A stretch of 28,756 bases of DNA from CALACW01 sp002431305 (lineage in GTDB: Bacteria; Bacillota; Clostridia; Oscillospirales; Acutalibacteraceae): contig CALACW010000036.1 of the NCBI GenBank assembly GCA_937890355.1, forward strand, positions 1 to 28,756. Direction: 5' to 3'. Each line of letters opens with the position of its first letter. Within the stretch, counting starts at the first letter, position 1. The notes under the pieces are model-generated. The model had not been told where the DNA came from. It made no database searches and saw only the letters and a list, made by a program, of their open reading frames with translations. This document shows positions 1 to 8,028 of this stretch, one piece after another. The position numbers and the translations under genes are program-made.

Positions 1-67
1 TCGAATTTTATGCATATGTTATTTAAAAGTTCTTTTCTTCTCGGTGAACCCGAGGCTAAAATAATCT

Positions 68-970
68 TCATTTTCTCGCCTTTTCGTAAATTTCTTCCGC
101 CGTTTTACTGTCTTTCGCTATTTGAATTTTTAATTCGTCAAGCGATGAAAATTTAATTTCGGGGCGGATGAATTTAAGCAGTTCTATTTTGATTTTTTTA
201 TAATACAAATCCCCGCTGAAGCCGATTATATTTGTTTCGCTTCTCGGTTTTTTATGTTCGAGAGTCGGGCGGATTCCTATGTCCGTGACCGCGGGGTAGG
301 GTTTATTCTCGACATAAGCCGTTGACGCGTATACTCCGAATTTCGGAATGGCGAAATTGTCGGGGAAAAATTGATTTATGGTCGGGAATCCAAGCGTTCT
401 GCCTATTCTGTCGCCCGATTCGACCGTGAATACATAGTAAAAATTGTGTCCGAGCATATTTCTCGCCGATATCATATCGCCGTCGGATATCGCTTTTCTG
501 ATTCTCGTCGAGCTGACGGGACTGCCGAGATAATCGACCTCATCGGTTATAATAAGTTTTATGTTTCTGTCACGGCACAGTTTTTTAAGAATTTCGGGGT
601 TGCCGGACGAATTTTTGCCGAATCTGAAATTGAATCCGCATGATACCGCGCCCGCATTGAGCATGCCGACGAGTATAGTGTCGATAAATTCTTCGGGAGT
701 CATGTTCATTATGCTTTTAAACGAAACAGTCACGGGGACAGCGTTCAGAGTTTTTATCTCGTTTTCAAGTTCTTCCCTCGTCGTTATCGCTTCGGGCGGG
801 GCGTTTTTGATAGCCGACAGCGGATGTTCGTCAAAAAGAAGAACGACCGGAACGAGTCCGCGGTCAGCCTCTCCCGCGGCGTTCATTACGACCGCCCTGT
901 GTCCTATATGCAGTCCGTCGAAGCTTCCGAGCGCGACGGATGTTTTTTTATCGAAAATTCTTTCAAACAT
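68..970 (-). CDS. ribF: Bifunctional riboflavin kinase / FAD synthetase
   Basis: Cytoplasmic enzyme that phosphorylates riboflavin to FMN and then adenylylates FMN to FAD. The 300 aa length is normal for bacterial RibF. The N-terminal nucleotidyltransferase half shows GSFDGLHIGH at residues 15-24 and SSTRIRK at about 153-159. The C-terminal kinase half shows GFPTIN at 194-199, GIRPT at about 232-236 and a SETN segment at 244-247 carrying the likely catalytic Glu. The ATG at 970 is preceded by AAAGGA about 10 bases upstream. It lies 27 bases behind truB and is the last gene seen of the minus-strand rimP-nusA-infB operon, which is the common Firmicutes order. Whether rpsO follows lies outside the window. 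Identification is secure. Confidence 0.96.
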   Translation of the reverse strand: MFERIFDKKTSVALGSFDGLHIGHRAVVMNAAGEADRGLVPVVLLFDEHPLSAIKNAPPEAITTREELENEIKTLNAVPVTVSFKSIMNMTPEEFIDTILVGMLNAGAVSCGFNFRFGKNSSGNPEILKKLCRDRNIKLIITDEVDYLGSPVSSTRIRKAISDGDMISARNMLGHNFYYVFTVESGDRIGRTLGFPTINQFFPDNFAIPKFGVYASTAYVENKPYPAVTDIGIRPTLEHKKPRSETNIIGFSGDLYYKKIKIELLKFIRPEIKFSSLDELKIQIAKDSKTAEEIYEKARK

Positions 971-997
971 CGCCTGTGTTCCTTTATGAAGAATATA

Positions 998-1888
998 TCA
1001 ATCGCCGACTAACAGTCTTTTTATTCTCAAAAACGGCTCGTCCGCGCGTTTTTCGCCGAGTCCTAAAAATTTATGCTCGGGCGAATAAACCCTGTACAGC
1101 GCGGGGGAGAGTTCTTTTTTCAGTCTCCCCGTATCAAGCTCACCGCCGTTTGAAAATCGTTTTGCCTGCGCTTCGCTTACCGTAACGCTGTCGTAAGAAT
1201 CAAGAGCCTTGTCCGTCGGAATTATAAAATCGTTTAAGTTTCCCGACTGTTTTGCCTGTCTTAATTCGTCGAGCGTATGCGCGTTATCTATCGAAAATCC
1301 GTTTGAAAACGTCCGTCTTAAATCGGTCATGACCGCTCCGCAGCCGAGTTTTTCGCCGATATCGGAGATTAGAGAGCGTATGTACGTACCCTCCGAGCAG
1401 TCGACGTCGATTGTGTAAACGCCGTTTTCAAATGAAATAAATTCGAGTTTTTTTATTGTAACAATTCGTTTTTCGCGTTCGATTTCGACGCCCTGACGAG
1501 CGAGTTCGTAAAGCCGAACGCCGTTTTTTTTGATTGCCGAATACATCGGGGGAAGCTGTTCGATTTCGCCCTTAAAACAATCGAATATATTTATAACTTC
1601 GTCTTTATCGGGAATTATATCGCATGTCGTCAGCGTTTTGCCCGTGATGTCGAGCGTGTCCGTAGTCTCGCCGAGTCTGAACGAAGCCGTGTACGATTTT
1701 TCATGACAGGGGAGAAGCTCTATAAACCTTGCCGAACCGCCGAGCGCGACGGGAAGAACGCCCGTAGCCATGGGGTCGAGCGTGCCTGTGTGACCTGTTT
1801 TCTTTATACCCAGAATACCCCTTACGACGGCGTTGGCTTTGAAAGAGGTCAAGTCCTTTTCCTTGTCAAGAATTATAAATCCGTTCAT
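998..1888 (-). CDS. truB: tRNA pseudouridine-55 synthase TruB
   Basis: Converts uridine 55 in the T-loop of tRNAs to pseudouridine. The 296 aa protein begins with MNGFIILDKE, which is typical of TruB. The catalytic motif GHTGTLDPMATGVLP covers residues 32-46, with the nucleophilic Asp at 38. The segment PPMYSAIKKNGVRLYELAR near 118-136 and the CSEGTYIRSL segment near 164-173 are family hallmarks. The C-terminal part (about 220-296) is a short PUA-like region. The ATG overlaps the TGA of nrnA in the arrangement ATGA (1885-1888), so translation is probably coupled. Identification is secure. Confidence 0.96.
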   Translation of the reverse strand: MNGFIILDKEKDLTSFKANAVVRGILGIKKTGHTGTLDPMATGVLPVALGGSARFIELLPCHEKSYTASFRLGETTDTLDITGKTLTTCDIIPDKDEVINIFDCFKGEIEQLPPMYSAIKKNGVRLYELARQGVEIEREKRIVTIKKLEFISFENGVYTIDVDCSEGTYIRSLISDIGEKLGCGAVMTDLRRTFSNGFSIDNAHTLDELRQAKQSGNLNDFIIPTDKALDSYDSVTVSEAQAKRFSNGGELDTGRLKKELSPALYRVYSPEHKFLGLGEKRADEPFLRIKRLLVGD

Positions 1889-2850
1889 AGCTCTCCGATT
1901 TCTTTAAGCTCGCTTTCGGCGCATTTCAGCACGGCTTTCAGCGCGTCGTTTAATTTACCCTCGAACGAACAGCCCGCCGCCAGCTTGTGTCCGCCGCCGC
2001 CGAGCATGCCCGCAATAGCCGAAGCGTCCGCGGGGGGATTCGTTCTGACGGAAATTCTGAACGTACCCTTTACTTTTTCTTTCATGGTAACGCCTATTAA
2101 AACGCCCTCGATCTGACGTGGGAGCGAGGCGAGCGCGGAGGTGTCCGAATCGTCGGCTCCGCTTTTTAAAAACATATCGTAAGTAATAGGCAGTACGGCG
2201 CACTTGCCCGAAAAATATGTGTTCATGGACGATATCGCCATTTGTTCGAGTTTTGCGTACTCTTTTGACTTCGTTTCAAACTGGAGCCTGTTAACGTCCG
2301 CGTTATTTACTCCGAGGTCGATAAGCGCGGCCGCGGTTCTGAGCGTTTTGGACGTTGTGTTGCCGAATCTGAAACAGCCCGTGTCGGTCGAGATTCCGAC
2401 GTATAAGCACTCCGCGATATCCTTGTCGATTTCGATATCCATATATTTTAAAATATCGTAAATCGCTTCGCACGCGCCCGCCGCCTTTTCGTCAAGATAA
2501 GTATTTTCGGCGTAGAGAACGTTTGAAAAATGGTGGTCTATGCAGAGGTCTATTTTTGAATTTTTGGTAACCGACGTGTTCGCAACGCCGAGAATATTAT
2601 TGTCCGCGGTGTCGACTGCGACGACGTATTTATAATCAAAATCGCCTGTCGGAACGTCAGTAAGAAGATAGGAAAGCTTATTCGAAACACGTTCGATTGA
2701 AACTTTAGCGTTCTTTCCGAGCTTTAACATTGCTCTGCAAATCGCGCACGCGCTGCCCACGGCATCCCCGTCGGGATTTTCGTGGGCAAGTATGAGCACG
2801 TCGTCCATGCTTTTTAATAAATTCGATACGGCGTCAATTGTTATCTTCAT
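1885..2850 (-). CDS. nrnA: DHH-family nanoRNase / pAp phosphatase (NrnA type)
   Basis: A DHH/DHHA1 phosphoesterase. Family members degrade 2-5 nt RNA fragments and dephosphorylate 3'-phosphoadenosine 5'-phosphate. Metal-binding motifs are visible: HENPDGDAVGSA near the N-terminus, AVDTAD in the middle, the DHH signature followed by FSN, and the C-terminal DHHA1 loop GGGGHKLAAGC. I place the start at 2850 (MKITIDAV...). The upstream ATG at 2859 lies directly on the AAGGATG ribosome site, whereas the ATG at 2850 has AAGGA at about 8 bases. This gives 321 aa and a 17-base overlap with rbfA upstream. The position between rbfA and truB is standard for this gene in Firmicutes. Confidence 0.92.
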   Translation of the reverse strand: MKITIDAVSNLLKSMDDVLILAHENPDGDAVGSACAICRAMLKLGKNAKVSIERVSNKLSYLLTDVPTGDFDYKYVVAVDTADNNILGVANTSVTKNSKIDLCIDHHFSNVLYAENTYLDEKAAGACEAIYDILKYMDIEIDKDIAECLYVGISTDTGCFRFGNTTSKTLRTAAALIDLGVNNADVNRLQFETKSKEYAKLEQMAISSMNTYFSGKCAVLPITYDMFLKSGADDSDTSALASLPRQIEGVLIGVTMKEKVKGTFRISVRTNPPADASAIAGMLGGGGHKLAAGCSFEGKLNDALKAVLKCAESELKEIGEL

Positions 2851-3202
2851 GCTTAACATCCTTTTTAGCCATATCGTATTTTCTGAAAAGTTCGATACCC
2901 TCTCTGACCGAGTCGTCGGCTATGAATTTAAGCTCGGGAGACTTTCTCAGATGAAGTCTCGAACATATTTCACGGCGGATAAGTCCCTGTGCGTGTTCGA
3001 GTCCCTTGACGGCTTCCTTTGCGGTTGCTATCGAGTCGAACGCGCTTATATAAACCTTTCCGAACGATAGGTCATTCGCAAGCTCAACTCTGACAACCGT
3101 CAGCATTTTACCCGCGACTCTGGGGTCCTTGAGTTCTCTTATGACCGCCGTGATTTCGCGTTTGATATCCTCGGCGGTGCGGTCGTTTTTATAAACCGAC
3201 AT
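2834..3202 (-). CDS. rbfA: 30S ribosome-binding factor RbfA
   Basis: Small KH-type RNA-binding factor needed for late 30S subunit maturation and 16S 5'-end processing. The 122 aa length is normal. It shows the family pattern of an N-terminal helix with ADDIKRE-like sequence (here AEDIKREI), then KDPRVAG, a strand reading LTVVRVELANDLSFGKVYIS, and a C-terminal segment LHLRKSPELKFIADDSVREG. The ATG at 3202 has AAAGGATG about 7 bases upstream. It follows infB by 27 bases and overlaps the start of nrnA. Confidence 0.94.
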   Translation of the reverse strand: MSVYKNDRTAEDIKREITAVIRELKDPRVAGKMLTVVRVELANDLSFGKVYISAFDSIATAKEAVKGLEHAQGLIRREICSRLHLRKSPELKFIADDSVREGIELFRKYDMAKKDVKHEDNN

Positions 3203-3229
3203 ATATATACATCCTTTTACAGATTAAAA

Positions 3230-5635
3230 TTATTTATCCTTATACTCCTCGATGATGTAAGCCTCGAGAATGTCGCCCTCTTTGATATCGTTGAACTTGT
3301 TAAGTCCGATACCGCATTCGTAGCCAGAAGCGACTTCCTTAACGTCTTCCTTGAATCGTTTGAGCGAAGCTATTTCGTCCTCGGCGACAACTATACCGTC
3401 GCGTACGACTCTGATTTTTGCGTTTCTCGAAACTTTGCCCGAGAGAACGTAACCGCCGGCGATGGTTCCGACGCTCGAAAGTTTGAATACGTTTCTGACT
3501 TCGATTCGTCCGAGGTCAACGTCTCTGAACTTGGGAGCAAGCATACCCTTGATAGCCGATTCAACATCTTCAATGCAGTCGTAGATGACTCTGTACATAC
3601 GCATCTCAATGTGGTCTCTCTCGGCGTTTGCCTGTGCTACTGGGTCGGGACGGACATGGAATCCTACAATGATAGCGTCAGAAGCCTGAGCAAGCATAAC
3701 GTCTGATTCGTTTATTGCGCCGACTCCGCCGTGGATAACGCTTACCTTTACTTCGCTGTTCGAAAGTTTTTCGAGACTCTGTTTAACAGCCTCTACCGAA
3801 CCCTGAACGTCTGCTTTTACGATTATATTAAGAGTTTTTAGCTCGCCCGCCTCGATGGTGGAGAACAGGTTGTCGAGAGTAACTCTCTGAACCGCATTGA
3901 ACTGCGCTTCTTTTGCCGACTGCTTTCTCTGCTCCACAAGCTCTCTTGCAAGTTTTTCGTCGGAAACAGCGTCGAATATATCGCCCGCCTGCGGAGCCTC
4001 TGCAAGACCCGCTATTTCAACGGGAACCGAGGGACCTGCTTCCTTAACTTTTTTGCCCTTGTAGTCGGTCATAACTCTGACTCTGCCGACGGCAGTACCC
4101 GCGACGATAATATCGCCTGCGTGAAGCGTACCGTTCTGAACGAGAAGCGTTGCGATAGGTCCTCTGCCCTTGTCGAGTCTTGCTTCGATAACGATACCCT
4201 TTGCGGCTCTGTTCGGGTTTGCCTTGAGCTCCTTCATCTCAGCTACGAGAAGTATGGATTCGAGAAGCTGATCTATACCCATATGGGTCTTTGCCGAAAC
4301 GGGAACGCAGATAATGTCTCCGCCCCATTCCTCGGGAACAAGCTCATACTCGGTTAGCTGCTGAAGAATTCTGTCCGTTGTAACTCCGGGCTTATCCATT
4401 TTATTTATAGCGACGATAACTGAAACGCCCGCGGCTTTCGCATGGTGAATAGCCTCGATAGTCTGAGGCATGATACCGTCGTCCGCCGCGACAACGAGAA
4501 CGGCGATATCCGTAGCCATTGCGCCTCTCGCTCTCATTGAGGTGAACGCCTCGTGTCCGGGAGTGTCAAGGAATGTAATGGGCGAACCGTTTACGTTTAC
4601 TCTGTACGCGCCGATATGCTGGGTGATTCCGCCCGCCTCGGTAGCGGTAACGTCTGTGTGTCTTATTGCGTCGAGGATAGAAGTCTTACCGTGGTCGACG
4701 TGTCCCATAACGCATACGACGGGGCTTCTCGGTTCGAGGTTTTCGTCAGCGTCGACGGAGTCGTCGATAATCTTTTCTTCGATAGTGACAACGACTTCCT
4801 TTTCAACCTTTGCGCCGAGTTCGGTCGCTACGATTTCCGCCGTGTCGTAATCTATAACTTCGTTGATTGAAGCCATGATTCCGTAGGCGAAAAGTTTCTT
4901 AATAACTTCGGAAGCCGTTACTTTTAATTTAAGAGCGAGGTCGCCGACTGTGATTTCGTCGGGAACCTGAATTGTGATGTGCTTCTTTGCTCTTTCTTCC
5001 GCAATACGCGCAAGACGCTCAGCCTCGGTCTCTTTTCTGCCCGAACGCATGCCCTGCTTTCTGTACTGTTTTGACTTCTGATTTATTTTCTGTTTCTTTG
5101 AGGTCTGATTGTCTTTGAGACGAGCCGATTCGGGAGCGATATTTTCGTATTTCTCGTTATATTTATCGAGTTCTACGTTACTGCTTCTCGTGTCGACGGT
5201 TCTAACGTCGCCCTTGGTTCTCGACTGCATGGGCTTGTCGGCTTTTTTGTCGGCGCGCTTTTCGAAAGGCTTCGATTTTTCCGCGTTCTGAGTCTGCGGT
5301 TTTGCCTTTTTATCGTCAGCTTTTTTATCCGCGGGCTTTTTCTCGTCTTTTTTGCCATCGGCTTTTTCCTGAGCGGGTACAGTTTCCTTTGCCTTTTCTT
5401 TCTTTACGGAGACGGGAGCCTGAGCCGTTACCTTAAAATATTCGTCGAAACTCTCGACCTGATTGTCGTTCGTTATTTTTTCGAATATAATATCAAGTTC
5501 GTCGTTTGTAAGCGCGGTCTGCGCCTTTTTCGGTTTTTCGGAAATAGGATTGAGAGTATCGATAATTTCGTTACTCTTTATGTTAAAATCTTTTGCGACA
5601 TCGCAAACTTTATACTTTACGGGGTTAATTGCCAT
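3230..5635 (-). CDS. infB: Translation initiation factor IF-2
   Basis: GTPase that places initiator fMet-tRNA on the 30S subunit and drives subunit joining. The 801 aa protein has an IF2_N module at about residues 3-55, a Lys/Glu/Ala-rich disordered segment at about 75-215, and a second IF2_N module at about 220-280. The G domain follows, with G1 GHVDHGKT at 311-318, DTPGH at 357-361 and NKMD at 411-414, then domains II-IV. The ATG at 5633-5635 lies inside the end of the L7Ae-like gene (11-base overlap) and is preceded by GAGGAGGGC. That site decides the start. All G motifs are intact. Confidence 0.98.
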   Translation of the reverse strand: MAINPVKYKVCDVAKDFNIKSNEIIDTLNPISEKPKKAQTALTNDELDIIFEKITNDNQVESFDEYFKVTAQAPVSVKKEKAKETVPAQEKADGKKDEKKPADKKADDKKAKPQTQNAEKSKPFEKRADKKADKPMQSRTKGDVRTVDTRSSNVELDKYNEKYENIAPESARLKDNQTSKKQKINQKSKQYRKQGMRSGRKETEAERLARIAEERAKKHITIQVPDEITVGDLALKLKVTASEVIKKLFAYGIMASINEVIDYDTAEIVATELGAKVEKEVVVTIEEKIIDDSVDADENLEPRSPVVCVMGHVDHGKTSILDAIRHTDVTATEAGGITQHIGAYRVNVNGSPITFLDTPGHEAFTSMRARGAMATDIAVLVVAADDGIMPQTIEAIHHAKAAGVSVIVAINKMDKPGVTTDRILQQLTEYELVPEEWGGDIICVPVSAKTHMGIDQLLESILLVAEMKELKANPNRAAKGIVIEARLDKGRGPIATLLVQNGTLHAGDIIVAGTAVGRVRVMTDYKGKKVKEAGPSVPVEIAGLAEAPQAGDIFDAVSDEKLARELVEQRKQSAKEAQFNAVQRVTLDNLFSTIEAGELKTLNIIVKADVQGSVEAVKQSLEKLSNSEVKVSVIHGGVGAINESDVMLAQASDAIIVGFHVRPDPVAQANAERDHIEMRMYRVIYDCIEDVESAIKGMLAPKFRDVDLGRIEVRNVFKLSSVGTIAGGYVLSGKVSRNAKIRVVRDGIVVAEDEIASLKRFKEDVKEVASGYECGIGLNKFNDIKEGDILEAYIIEEYKDK

Positions 5636-5939
5636 GTTTCATGCCCTCCTCATATTTTTTGATAACTGCGGACGCAAAGTTTTTGTCCGTTACGGCGAGA
5701 ATTCCGGCTCGTTTGCCGATACCTGCGCCGATATCGTCTGTTGAACGGTCGGTTCTGACGACGTTTATTTTATTAGATAAATTTCTGATTTCCTTTTCGA
5801 GTCTCTGAGACGCGTCCGAGGACAGAAGAACAAGTTCAGCCTTCGAACTTCTGACCGCATCCTTTACCGCGTCGTGTCCGATTTTCAGAGCGTTCGCTCT
5901 TCGGCAGAGACCTAAAAATGATAAAAACGGGTCTGTCAA
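5625..5939 (-). CDS. ylxQ: L7Ae/L30e-family K-turn RNA-binding protein (YlxQ)
   Basis: A 104 aa protein of the L7Ae/L30e/S12e fold, which in Bacillus relatives binds kink-turn RNA. The sequence FLSFLGLCRRANALKIG at the N-terminus and the segment AELVLLSSDASQRLEKEI are typical. The C-terminal region ends with IGKRAGILAVTDKNFA. It probably acts in ribosome or RNP function, but its precise role is not established. The start is a TTG at 5939 that overlaps the TGA of rnpM (TTGA at 5936-5939), with only a weak GGAG-like site, so coupling to rnpM translation is likely. It overlaps infB by 11 bases. Confidence 0.86.
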   Translation of the reverse strand: MTDPFLSFLGLCRRANALKIGHDAVKDAVRSSKAELVLLSSDASQRLEKEIRNLSNKINVVRTDRSTDDIGAGIGKRAGILAVTDKNFASAVIKKYEEGMKHGN

Positions 5940-6202
5940 ATTCCGTTCAACTCCGATTCAAGTTTATCGTAAATTTCATCGGGTACCGAGGTTTCAAACG
6001 AGCGGTTGAGTTTTCTGCCCTTTTTAACGAGAGCAAAGCACTCGGGATTTTTGCATATATACGCGCCTCTGCCCGACTTTTTGCCCGTAACGTCGAGGTC
6101 GAATTCGCCCTCGGGCGAGCGCACGATGCGAATAAGCTCTTTTTTCGGCTTCATTTCATTACAGCCGATGCATTTGCGCATGGGAATCTTTTTCTGCTGC
6201 AT
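5936..6202 (-). CDS. rnpM: RNase P modulator RnpM (YlxR, DUF448)
   Basis: An 88 aa YlxR-family RNA-binding protein. The Bacillus homologue binds the RNase P RNA and modulates its activity. Seen directly: MRKCIGCNEMKPKKELIRIV at about residues 8-27, SGRGAYIC at about 46-53, and the C-terminal KGRKLNRSFE segment. The paired Cys residues and the GRGAY motif are family hallmarks. The ATG at 6202 has GGGGAGG about 7 bases upstream. It sits between nusA and ylxQ as in most Firmicutes. Confidence 0.91.
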   Translation of the reverse strand: MQQKKIPMRKCIGCNEMKPKKELIRIVRSPEGEFDLDVTGKKSGRGAYICKNPECFALVKKGRKLNRSFETSVPDEIYDKLESELNGI

Positions 6203-6226
6203 TTGATTACCTCCCCGATGATTTGA

Positions 6227-7285
6227 TTAAAGTGAAATGGGTTTATAGAAACCGCTTTCGGGCTTTATGTCGATTTTCCAGCCCGTGAGCTTTGCGGCAA
6301 GTCTTGCGTTCTGACCCTTGTTGCCTATGGCGAGCGAAAGCTGAGTGTCGGGAACCGTAACCTGGCACGATTTGCCCGACTCGCTTAAAATGTCGACGCT
6401 GAGAATCTTAGCGGGAGCGAGCGCCGCGCCTACGAATTCGGCGGGATCCTCCGAGTATTTTACGATGTCTATCTTTTCTCCGCCGAGCATGCTTACAATG
6501 TTGTTGACTCTTGCGCCGCGAGGACCTATGCATGCGCCTACGGGGTCGATGTCGGGATCCTTTGAGTAAACGGCGATCTTTGTTCTCGAACCTGCCTCTC
6601 TCGAAACGGATTTAATTTCGATGATTCCGTCGTAAATCTCGGGAACTTCCGACTCGAACAGTCTTTTTACAAGTCCGGGATGCGTTCTTGAAATCATAGC
6701 CTTGGGGCCTTTTTCCGTATCCTTAACGTCTACAATGTAAACCTTGCATAAATCGCCCGGTTCGAATGTTTCGCCCGGAATCTGTTCATTCTTCGGAAGA
6801 ATCGCTTCAGCCTTTCCGATTTCGAGCGTAAGGCTTCCCGTTTTCGGGTCGGTGCCGGTAACTTTTGCGGTTACAAGCTCCTGATTCTTGCTCTGGAACT
6901 CCTCGAGTACCTGTCCGTGCTCAATCTCTCTTATACCCTGACGGATAACGTGCTTAACCGTCTGCGCGGCGATTCTGCCGAAATCGTCTATTTCGAGCGG
7001 AATAATAATAACGTCGCCCGCAACCGCGCCGGGTTTGTACTCCTGAGCTTCCTCAACGGTAAGCTCGGTGTCCCAGTTGTCGAGTTCCTCGACGACATTC
7101 TTTCTCATGTAAAGGTCGACCGTCTGTTTTACGGGGTCGATGTCGCAGTAAATGCCCTCTTTTGTGTCATAGTTATGACGAGCGGCTACGACGATTGCGT
7201 TCGCTATTTTTTCGTAGAGACGCGCGGCGGAAATGTTCTTCTCTTTTGTAAGAGCGTTGACCGCGTCGAAAAATTCTTTATTCAT
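6227..7285 (-). CDS. nusA: Transcription termination/antitermination factor NusA
   Basis: RNA polymerase-associated factor controlling pausing, termination and antitermination. The N-terminal domain begins MNKEFFDAVNAL, followed by an S1 domain (about 135-200) and two KH domains. KH1 has the ACIGPRGARV loop and KH2 has LAIGNKGQNARLAAKLTGW near the C-terminus. I choose the ATG at 7285 (352 aa), with an AAAGGAC site about 10 bases upstream and an additional AGGA close by. A longer reading from a TTG at 7321 would add 12 residues that do not look like the family N-terminus, although that TTG overlaps the rimP stop. There is no acidic C-terminal repeat, as is usual in Gram-positive NusA. Confidence 0.96.
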   Translation of the reverse strand: MNKEFFDAVNALTKEKNISAARLYEKIANAIVVAARHNYDTKEGIYCDIDPVKQTVDLYMRKNVVEELDNWDTELTVEEAQEYKPGAVAGDVIIIPLEIDDFGRIAAQTVKHVIRQGIREIEHGQVLEEFQSKNQELVTAKVTGTDPKTGSLTLEIGKAEAILPKNEQIPGETFEPGDLCKVYIVDVKDTEKGPKAMISRTHPGLVKRLFESEVPEIYDGIIEIKSVSREAGSRTKIAVYSKDPDIDPVGACIGPRGARVNNIVSMLGGEKIDIVKYSEDPAEFVGAALAPAKILSVDILSESGKSCQVTVPDTQLSLAIGNKGQNARLAAKLTGWKIDIKPESGFYKPISL

Positions 7286-7317
7286 TTTCCTGTCAGTCCT
7301 TTCGGTAATTCTGTTTA

Positions 7318-7794
7318 TCAATCAAAACCCTTGAAATCGTCGAGGCGAACCCACGAAGTTTCCTTTTTATCGACGGTTATGCAGTTGCCGTCTTCTTCTC
7401 TGAGGGTTATTTTTCCGTCCTCGTATTTTTCGAGAACGCCGGAAAATTCGCGTCTGCCGTCGACGGCGCGGGGAAGTCTGAGTTTTATATCAGAGCCTAT
7501 GTAACGTATAAAATGCTCGTCTCTTATAAGGTCGCGTTCGATTCCGGGAGACGAGACCTGCAGAGAATAGCTCTGCTCTATCGGGTCGAGAGTGTCGAGC
7601 GGTTCGTCAAGCGCATGCGACATGTTCACGCAGTCGTCCATGCACACTCCGCCGTCCTTGTCGATGAAAATTCTTAAGTACCAGTTCGCGCCCTCTTTCT
7701 GAAAACGGACATCCCAAAGTATCAGCCCGAGATTTTCCGCTATCGGGGCGGCAATGTCCCAAATGACGGAAACCGTATTTTTTTTTGCGGACAA
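7318..7794 (-). CDS. rimP: Ribosome maturation factor RimP
   Basis: Assembly factor for the 30S subunit and first gene of the minus-strand translation operon. The 158 aa protein shows the RimP pattern: LILWDVRFQKEGANWYLRIF, then IDKDGGVCMDDCVNMSHAL, and YSLQVSSPGIERDL at the end of the N-terminal domain. An SH3-like C-terminal domain follows. The start is a TTG at 7794, chosen because a strong AGGAGG lies 7 bases upstream and no ATG fits. The stop TGA overlaps a possible TTG of nusA. Confidence 0.93.
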   Translation of the reverse strand: MSAKKNTVSVIWDIAAPIAENLGLILWDVRFQKEGANWYLRIFIDKDGGVCMDDCVNMSHALDEPLDTLDPIEQSYSLQVSSPGIERDLIRDEHFIRYIGSDIKLRLPRAVDGRREFSGVLEKYEDGKITLREEDGNCITVDKKETSWVRLDDFKGFD

Positions 7795-7810
7795 ATCAAA
7801 TCCTCCTTAA

Positions 7811-7839
7811 ACAAAACAAAAGAGCGGGTCACCCCACTC
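7811..7839 (-). terminator. Terminator-like hairpin in the rimP-nusA operon leader
   Basis: On the minus strand the leader contains a GAG-GGG stem, a GTGA loop and a CCC-CTC stem with one T/G pair (7822-7839). A T-rich run, TTTTGTTTTG (7812-7821), follows. It sits between the promoter and the rimP ribosome site, so it can act as an attenuator. NusA encoded downstream is a known modulator of such hairpins, so feedback is a reasonable inference. Confidence 0.6.
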
Positions 7840-7869
7840 AAAAGTCAAATCCTAACGTTTACCGTATGT

Positions 7870-7898
7870 ATTATAGCATATATAATCATATATTGCAA
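7870..7898 (-). promoter_or_regulatory. Sigma-A type promoter of the rimP-nusA-infB operon
   Basis: Read on the minus strand there is a -35 TTGCAA (7893-7898), a 17-base spacer and a perfect -10 TATAAT (7870-7875). Transcription should start near 7863, giving a leader of about 70 bases before the rimP TTG. Confidence 0.78.
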
Positions 7899-7958
7899 GC
7901 GTTATTTTCGAAAATTTATAATACTATTGCATATTGACGAAGAGTAAATAATTATCGG

Positions 7959-7987
7959 TTGAGTTTTTTTTAATTATGCTGTATAAT
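7959..7987 (+). promoter_or_regulatory. Sigma-A type promoter of the M23 peptidase gene
   Basis: The -35 TTGAGT (7959-7964), a 17-base spacer and the -10 TATAAT (7982-7987) form a good housekeeping promoter. The predicted start near 7994 leaves a 35-base leader before the ATG at 8029. It is divergent from the rimP operon promoter about 60 bases away. Confidence 0.72.
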
Positions 7988-8028
7988 AACTTTGAATTGC
8001 AGATTTTACACGGAAAGGCGTCTTATAT

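Noticed and set aside
40..54. Small hairpin CTCGG/CCGAG downstream of ribF
   Set aside because: Only 5 bp with no T-run on either side in the right direction; not supportable as a terminator, and no gene is seen in 1-67.
561..989. Plus-strand open frame opposite ribF (142 codons)
   Set aside because: It lies wholly antisense to a strongly conserved ribF and has no ribosome site or recognisable protein; a codon-bias shadow.
2851..2859. Longer nrnA start (MLS...) at 2859
   Set aside because: The ATG lies on the ribosome-binding sequence itself; the ATG at 2850 has proper spacing and the family-like N-terminus.
7286..7321. Longer nusA reading from a TTG
   Set aside because: The extra 12 residues precede the conserved MNKEFFDAVNAL start, and the ATG at 7285 has a suitable ribosome site.
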